64,000 nt of DNA from Acanthopleura granulata (lineage: Eukaryota; Mollusca; Polyplacophora; Chitonida; Chitonidae). Under the pieces are notes generated by a model. That model worked only from the letters and a program-made list of their open reading frames with translations. It made no database searches and was not told the DNA's origin. Position numbers and translations under genes: made by a program. The DNA lies in contig JABBOT010000011.1 of NCBI GenBank assembly GCA_016165875.1, forward strand, positions 7,939,711 through 8,003,710. The letters run 5' to 3'. This document shows, piece after piece, positions 58,150-64,000 of this stretch (position 1 is its first letter; every line of letters starts with the position of its first letter).

Positions 58150-58620
58150 TCAGTTCGATTTGCCTCCTTTTTAGGAAAGCTAATTTCCCTAACTCGCCAT
58201 ACGAAAAGAGACTTTTTCACCGTGGCTTTGTGCAATCCAAAAAATACAATATAAAGAAAAAATCACCTACTTGGCGTTATTGCATGTAATGGGTTTCACA
58301 ATATTTCGTGAGCTCTATATTTTTTTGATCGACCTGAATCTATTTGTTTTTTCTTCCCCACTTAGGGTTACACTAAAAGAAATGGCGTTGGCATCAAAGG
58401 CTCTTGGGTAATACCGAGAAGAAACGATGGGGGCTAGAGGATGTAGAGATACAATAACTTAAATCCTTTGGTTAATATTCTTTGGCTCGAATATGTTATT
58501 ACTTTCATTAGAGACGCTAGCGAAATTTCCTTTTGGAGAACAGTGGTAACGTGGGCTCGTTCCTTTGCGCCTGCAGTGGAGATGATTTCTTAATTCAAAA
58601 ACTAACCTGAGAAAGGTTTA
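58150..58620 (+). repeat. Repeat R1, copy d
   Basis: Contains GAGACTTTTTCACC, a TTCTTCCCCACTTAG acceptor-like site, the segment GYTKRNGVGIKGSWVI from 58357, AATATGTTATTACTTTCATT, and GCGCCTGCAGTGGAGATGAT. It is the most diverged copy and its segment ends in TAG soon after. Confidence 0.7.
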
Positions 58621-59058
58621 GTGTTGTCTCTATAACAAAAATACCACGAATAGTGTACAGGCTATACTGGCATTCGTGTTGGCCAGGTCAGGATCTTGTT
58701 GCACTGATACATACATGTGAGCGTTGTGAGTGATCAAGGTTTGATACACTTTTAAGCAAAGAATGCTTGCAGTACAGGTAATATATGCAATTGTGTTTGT
58801 GAATGTTGATAAATCTTCAAACAGGGGATGAATAAAGTTGTGTTGATGGAGTTTGGTAAGTCTTAATGGAGGCGGTACGGTCTGTGTTTATGAAGATTAA
58901 TTGATCTTATCACTATTCTAGAGATACGCGAGGTTGTGACGAGAAATATATTCAGTTATAGATCTTCCTTAAGAGGATACACGTATATGCAACTTGCTTT
59001 GTTGATTTTGTTAGACTTTGGCACAGATCATCTATGCAATTGTGTTGTTCAAGTTTGA

Positions 59059-59392
59059 GTGAGTGCTTGGGGGCTTAACGTCTTATTTAACAATGTTTCA
59101 GTCATATGACGACAAGGGGTCCTTCTGGTGTGTACTTATTGTGGCAGGGCGAGTCCATGCCGCCAAAGTGCTGCCACCACGGGAACATCATGCTGAAGAC
59201 ACCACACCTGACACCCCACCCAGTCACGTTATACTGACACCGGGCCGACCAGTCCTGTTTCCTTGCTCTAACCTCTCAATGCTGAGCGCCAAGCGAGGCA
59301 GCAACAAGTACCATTTTAAAGTCTTTGGTATGGCTTGAGCCGGGATCTCCCGCCCTCGAGGGGGACGCTCTAACCACTAGACCACCGAGGCA
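59059..59392 (-). mobile_element. Second-type tRNA SINE, full length, 15-bp target-site duplication
   Basis: On the minus strand it begins TGCCTCGGTGGTCTAGTGGT, TAGAGCG (A box) and has a B-box-like GAGATCCCGGCTCAAGCC, then AAGACTTTAAAATGGTAC, GGACTGGTCGGCCCGGTGTC and CAGCACTTTGGCGGCATGG. It shares its body with 32910-33220 but has a different tRNA head and a different middle. GTTGTTCAAGTTTGA (59044-59058) and GTTGTTCAGGTTTGA (59393-59407) flank it; since this lies in a minisatellite with the same phrase, the duplication could partly reflect the repeat. Confidence 0.85.
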
Positions 59393-59603
59393 GTTGTTCA
59401 GGTTTGATACAGTGTTGAGTTGCTGTTGAGTGGGTGGAGTTTGGTAGATGCAGGTGAGTTGGGAAAATCTGAAAGTCTTTTGAATAGAGGATGCATGTAG
59501 GAAAGATAGACCATTAAACAGGTTATGAATGCAATAATCTTGGCGAAGTTTAATTGTTTTACAGGGGATGCATACAATTGTTGAAGTTTGGTAGATATTC
59601 ACT

Positions 59604-59675
59604 CGGGAGTGCTCGCGACACTATGACTGCCATACTGCCGACGGGGCGTCAAGCCATAATCTGTCATTCATTCAT
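59604..59675 (+). mobile_element. LINE/SINE 3' tail remnant
   Basis: TCGCGACACTATGACTGCCA, CTGCCGACGGGGCGTCAAGC, CATAAT, then CATTCATTCAT: the common tail, diverged. Confidence 0.55.
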
Positions 59676-59890
59676 ACAGGGCGCCCATACAGTTCTGTTG
59701 GTCAAGTTTGGTAGATCTACACACAGGAATACATTCGGATGTGTTAGTAACTTTTGGTAGATTTTGACATTCGCGAACACACACAGTTGTGTTGGTAAAG
59801 TTTGCTATATTACACTGATACACGCAGTTGTGTTACATAAAAAAAATTGACCAAATCTTCACAGGACACATGCAGTTGGTACATCCTCAG

Positions 59891-60944
59891 CGGATAGATA
59901 CTGGCAGAGTAGGTCCCCACAGAATTTTGAGAAAATCTTGATCAGGGACATTAAATAAATTGCAAACTGTATCACTTCATTTTTAACTACTTTTGCTTAA
60001 GCCATATTTGCTAGAGGTGTATATGTTCATACTGAATCAACACTTACATGAACAGTTAGAACAAAACCTCGTTGTAAACTGACAAAAAAACTAGTCGTCC
60101 AAATGGGACATTTGTACGCCAGACCTTCACCCAAATTTGCGTTCCCGGCCAGTAATCCTAAGACCACTTTGCCAAACAATGTTTAACACAAACCACCAAA
60201 CAACCAGAAGAGTATGCAAATTAAGAAATTAGAACCGATTCCTGCTGGGAGAAGCAATGAGAAGATGTTAGGAAGACAGAATCATCTCTTATAGGGCGAG
60301 TGCATGAGCAGGTGTGCTGGACCAGGGCTTGCTCTCTGTCAGCAATGACAGCGCAGACTCTTCAAAAATGTATTAGAACTAAAAAGCATTTCAACAATGG
60401 GTTTATTGTTTACAACCAGAACCCTACACCTGAGCTCATGATGTAAACTGAAGCTTTCAGGTAATCAGATTTACAGGTGCTGTAAGAAGAAAAATAATGG
60501 CCATCTGTCCGATTCTGAGGTTAATATATTGGCCAGAAGAAAAGCTGGATCAACAAGTGCATTTTATGTAATTGCTTCATTGGCTTCCTTCAAAAGGGAA
60601 GGAATATGTACCCACATGAAAATTTAAGTGTGCGCTTCCAGGATTATATTATATTCGCTTCAGATGAAAGGAGGACAAATATTCTCGTTTTTTAAGATGA
60701 ACATTGGCCAGAAATCATCTATGTAATAACGTGGCTCTTGTTGTCCCGCAGCTGTGGGCTCCCACAGGCAAGGAAATTAATTAAATCATGAATTTTTCCC
60801 TGCTTCTTAGGCATTCTTCTGAACAGTTTCGTGGTAACTTTCCTTTAAGTAGCACAATTGCGAGTCTTAAAATGTTAAGATAAACACTGTCTTCACATGA
60901 TTTCGTGCCAAATACCCTCCTGCCTATATTTCAAATCCTCGCTC
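59891..60944. other. No recognisable gene
   Basis: Nothing assignable. Confidence 0.35.
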
Positions 60945-61060
60945 GGACAGTTAAAACGCCGGCTGCGACTAGCAGGCCTTTGACCAATGAGGTCGCGTGT
61001 TCGAGCCTAGCTTTCGTTATTTCGGACCTGGCTTTAGGGCAGAAGGTTTGTCAAGCACGT
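60945..61060 (+). mobile_element. Probable tRNA-derived SINE fragment
   Basis: AGTTAAAACGCCGGCTGCGA, AATGAGGTCGCGTGTTCGAGCC (B-box-like GTGTTCGAGCC), followed by GCAGAAGGTTTGTCAAGCAC. The tRNA-like part is degenerate. Different head from the other SINEs here. Confidence 0.45.
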
Positions 61061-64000
61061 GGTCAAAGTTGGTGTATTAATCCAGTTTTCTTGATTTATA
61101 TTTTTGAGGACGCTTATGAAATTCATAATTAATGGAGTTAATTTACAAAAACCATATTTTTCACATCATAGCACTCCTCAACAACAATTTTTGACATGTA
61201 TATTTTTTGTATATTTCATATATATAAATAAATAAATCAAATGTTTAACTGTAGAAGCAATTTATCTCATTCTTAAAGGGAAAACACTTTGCCTTGCACT
61301 TCATTTTACACCATATTGGCTGTCGTGTCATTTTTGTCGCCAGAACGCACAAGCTCAACAATGGCATTATGACTACCATAATTTTTATCTTTTTCTTCTC
61401 TAGTTATTGTGTATTTCATACTTATACGTTTGATTTTTTGTATTCCATGATAGTTAAAAAAAATTAAACGAGTTAGCTGCTGGATGAGGCACAGAGAAAT
61501 ACCCATTGCATGTCTGTGGAAACAAAGCATCTTATTTGAAAAACTTGTTGCAATTACATATATTTTCAATCAGCAGTTATTTGATATCTATATATTTCCG
61601 GTGAGTCTGTAGAGAAGCATGTTACTAATAACGTCAACATTGAATTCAGAGCACTAACTAAAAGTCCTTGTACAGTTCAACTAAATTAGCTAGGTTCTGT
61701 TAACCATAACACATCAATGAGTAGCCCTGGAAACCTCTGTGTATATAGGCGTGTTTCCTTATGACTTGGTAATTCAATCAAGTGAGTTTAGGCAACACAA
61801 GGCAAATTGATTATGGAGATCGTGGTTCGAGGCATGTTTTTATTGTCAACAAACGTATTTTCATTCAGCAAAAAAGGAATACAAAGAAAAAAGCAACTAT
61901 GTCAACAACTGTGTCCTTAGAAGAAATAAAAGAAAAAGAAACGGAAAATAAAATTAAATCCATTCTCGACAGTCTCTCTCTGAAAATTTGATCATGTGAG
62001 TTTAGTTACACTATAGCGAGTTGAGAAGCTTGGGATGATCGGTAAATGCAAACGAATCGATTGGCTAGATGGCTGCCTTTAGGATGAAAGCAACCATCGC
62101 TGAATTGTTCCGCAATATTTTTATTTTATTGTTTTTTAAGGGCATACCCATGAATGTTCGGTTATACTACAAGCATCCTGCAGGTGTGAAGCCCATCCTG
62201 AGAGTTACTTTTACTTCTTGTTCCTTAGTGTCATCACAAGGTATAATGGTTTTGACGGGATGCCTTTTCTCTCAATCACTGTGGTCAGAGTATGATTGAC
62301 CATGGTTCTCTCGCAATACATGTAAACCATTTAAACAGTTGTGGTGTGGAATTCATGTAGAACCTGATAGGGATTCTCGATCTTGTCATTTAGAAGCAAA
62401 TTCACTACTTTTCGAAGTAAAGAATTCATTAAACCTTATGACAAAAGCAGGAAGGAATAATAACACTACGTTGCATAGGCTAGAATTTCTTTAGGCGGAA
62501 AAGATTTCTCACTTAATAAATAGACAAAAATATTTTTTCTCTATAATTTTGTACACTAGAGAAGGAGTTACCGTGTGATTTGTACAAATATTCAAATTAA
62601 TCTGAACTTCTATCTCAGATAGGGTAGATCGCGGTAGATGTTCTATATTAAACGTCATCCATGCCAACAATCAAATGTGAGGGACACTGATCGCTAACTA
62701 AGTAAAACTTTTATGACTGATCGATTTAATATTGCCTTATTCATTTGACAAAGTTCAAAGATACTCCTTTTTTAAATTTAAAAAAGTGCCAATATTTTAC
62801 TGAATGTTTGCACAGAATTATGTTTCATTACTAAATGTTTAAAATTCTTTTCAGCTACATTTCTTGTAGATCATAGGAGCTTTCTACTACATCTATTCAT
62901 TTTCGTACGAGGAAGCGTTGCGAAACGTTAGGCATATCATGTCGGAATTTCGATCATTGGTCGTAACGTGGGCTTACGGTGCAATCATTAGACGTTCGCT
63001 TGTGCTGTGGGTAACCCAAGCCATAAATAACCGATTCGTAGCCAAGCCTTTTGGATCATGTCGGTTAACTGGATGCTGTCGGGCGTGCTGCGTATATCTT
63101 TGTCTCTGGTGCTTTGAAGACATTTCCGTCGTTAGATATTTCAGAGTGTAAACGGCAGTGTACTCTACTTCTCTCCTTGCATCGGTAAGGAGAGTCCCTT
63201 TTATCTTGTCAAATTTTCTTAGCACTGCATTTGCCTTTGATTCAGCCGCTTTCATTCTCCAGTTTTCTTTTCTCTCAGGGATGATAATGAATTTCTATTT
63301 CTGGTTTCTTAAATTCAATTCCCTTTAAACAAGTTCGCCTTTCTTTCACATACAACTTTGCCTCCTGTCCCTTCTTGTTGCTTTCTCCTCGCTCTCGGCT
63401 GTTTTTCTTTGCTCTCTGGAAAGTTTTCCTTTTTTTTGAACAGTGGTGCAAGAATCTCATTATATCATTTAGTCCTTTTAGTTACATCTGATGACGAACC
63501 CACGCCTGCACATATGATTCGTCGGGTTATTTATCGCGTGCTCGAGACATTCAGTCCACAGCTTGGTAAATTGTTCACATAATTCGCATTCTTTTTATGA
63601 AACTTGGGTGATTAGTGGATTAAAACGTCATAACGACGGGCGGAAACAACAACAGTTACATTCACAAGTCTTCCCGATCAAGCAAGGCTTTAGTTGTGAT
63701 TTTTTAAATTTTTTCTTCATTTAACGTAACTACAGAAAGAGACGGTGAAATTATTCTGACTGATGATATTTACTGATGTACAGATCAGACTTTAGATCTA
63801 ACTAGTTTGACCTGACAGTTACGTGCGTCACCATGACGTACAGGCAAAGAAGTGATCAGTTACTCACTGGGAAACGAAACACATTTCCGTTACACTTGAT
63901 AAACAAGTGTATTCATCAACACTATGAAAGAGATGTTTAGAGACGTGTGACATGTTTACATGGTAAATCATGTATTGGATAGTTTAATGAACACCCATTG
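61061..64000. other. No recognisable gene
   Basis: About 2.9 kb. The frame at 61782-61991 ends in a Lys/Glu-rich stretch (VSLEEIKEKETENKIKSILD) and the minus frames at 62974-63460 are Lys/Arg-rich, but I see no domain, start context or splice support. They could be exon parts; I do not call them. Confidence 0.3.

Larger units (their letters stand above)
58790..59890. repeat. Degenerate minisatellite, about 41-50 bp units
   Basis: Units around GTTGTGTTGGT-AAGTTTGGTAGAT recur (58798-58870, 59036-59058, 59393-59600, 59690-59885). A SINE (59059-59392) and a LINE/SINE tail remnant (59604-59675) interrupt it. Confidence 0.7.

Noticed and set aside
1..64000. CRISPR array, bacterial operon, prophage or rRNA
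   Set aside because: No regularly spaced identical repeats, no ribosome-binding or operon structure, and no rRNA-like sequence; everything points to eukaryotic DNA.

Overview
This window reads as non-coding genomic DNA of a marine invertebrate, most probably a mollusc. It is AT-rich, has no long open reading frames outside transposons, and carries splice-like signals. It is dense with tRNA-derived SINEs whose body ends in a TTCTTGAGTACGGCG block, which matches the RUDI/V-SINE type described from molluscs; that assignment is from memory, not from a search. There are no bacterial operons, CRISPR arrays or rRNA. I found no convincing full-length host gene. The nearest candidate is a set of three short phase-compatible exons at 48.2-49.9 kb.

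Layout. 0-6.3 kb: mostly unassigned sequence with a 70-bp repeat pair, LINE-type 3' tails, one V-type SINE (3.73-3.99 kb), a 41-bp duplication and a 5'-truncated SINE with a perfect 10-bp target-site duplication (5.15-5.40 kb). 6.36-8.68 kb: LINE copy A1, minus strand, broken. 8.8-9.1 kb: a 59-bp minisatellite. 9.3-18.6 kb: unassigned sequence with two pairs of diverged duplicated blocks (R3, R2) in the same order, a TGTC-rich tandem repeat and SINE fragments. 18.8-20.0 kb: LINE 3' ends. 22.9-28.56 kb: LINE copy A2, plus strand, from 5' UTR to 3' tail, interrupted by a 1.07-kb insertion and by a SINE. 29-37.5 kb: many V-type SINE remnants and one full-length SINE of a second type (32.91-33.22 kb) with an 11-bp target-site duplication. 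About 40-45.1 kb: LINE copy B, the best preserved element, with zinc-knuckle ORF1 and an endonuclease/RT/RNase H ORF2, killed by stops and frameshifts. 45.8-58.6 kb: four copies of an unassigned repeat (R1) with a splice-bounded, protein-like segment, a PIF/Harbinger transposase remnant (51.08-51.45 kb, plus) facing a Myb/SANT-like remnant (54.5-55.9 kb, minus), and a detached LINE-A 5' UTR. 57.3-59.9 kb: SINEs of the second type in reverse, (TA)n tracts and a degenerate minisatellite. 60-64 kb: almost nothing recognisable.

How the parts relate. LINE A and LINE B both have the I-like layout (CCHC ORF1; ORF2 with endonuclease, RT, RNase H). Detached LINE-A-type 3' tails ending in ATTC repeats occur at several sites. 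The second SINE type ends in a similar way (GGCGTTAAAC then ATTC repeats), which suggests, but does not prove, that a LINE of this kind mobilised it. The transposase and Myb-like remnants are best read as the two proteins of one decayed Harbinger transposon. Every element judged here is inactivated; the window is a record of old transposition.
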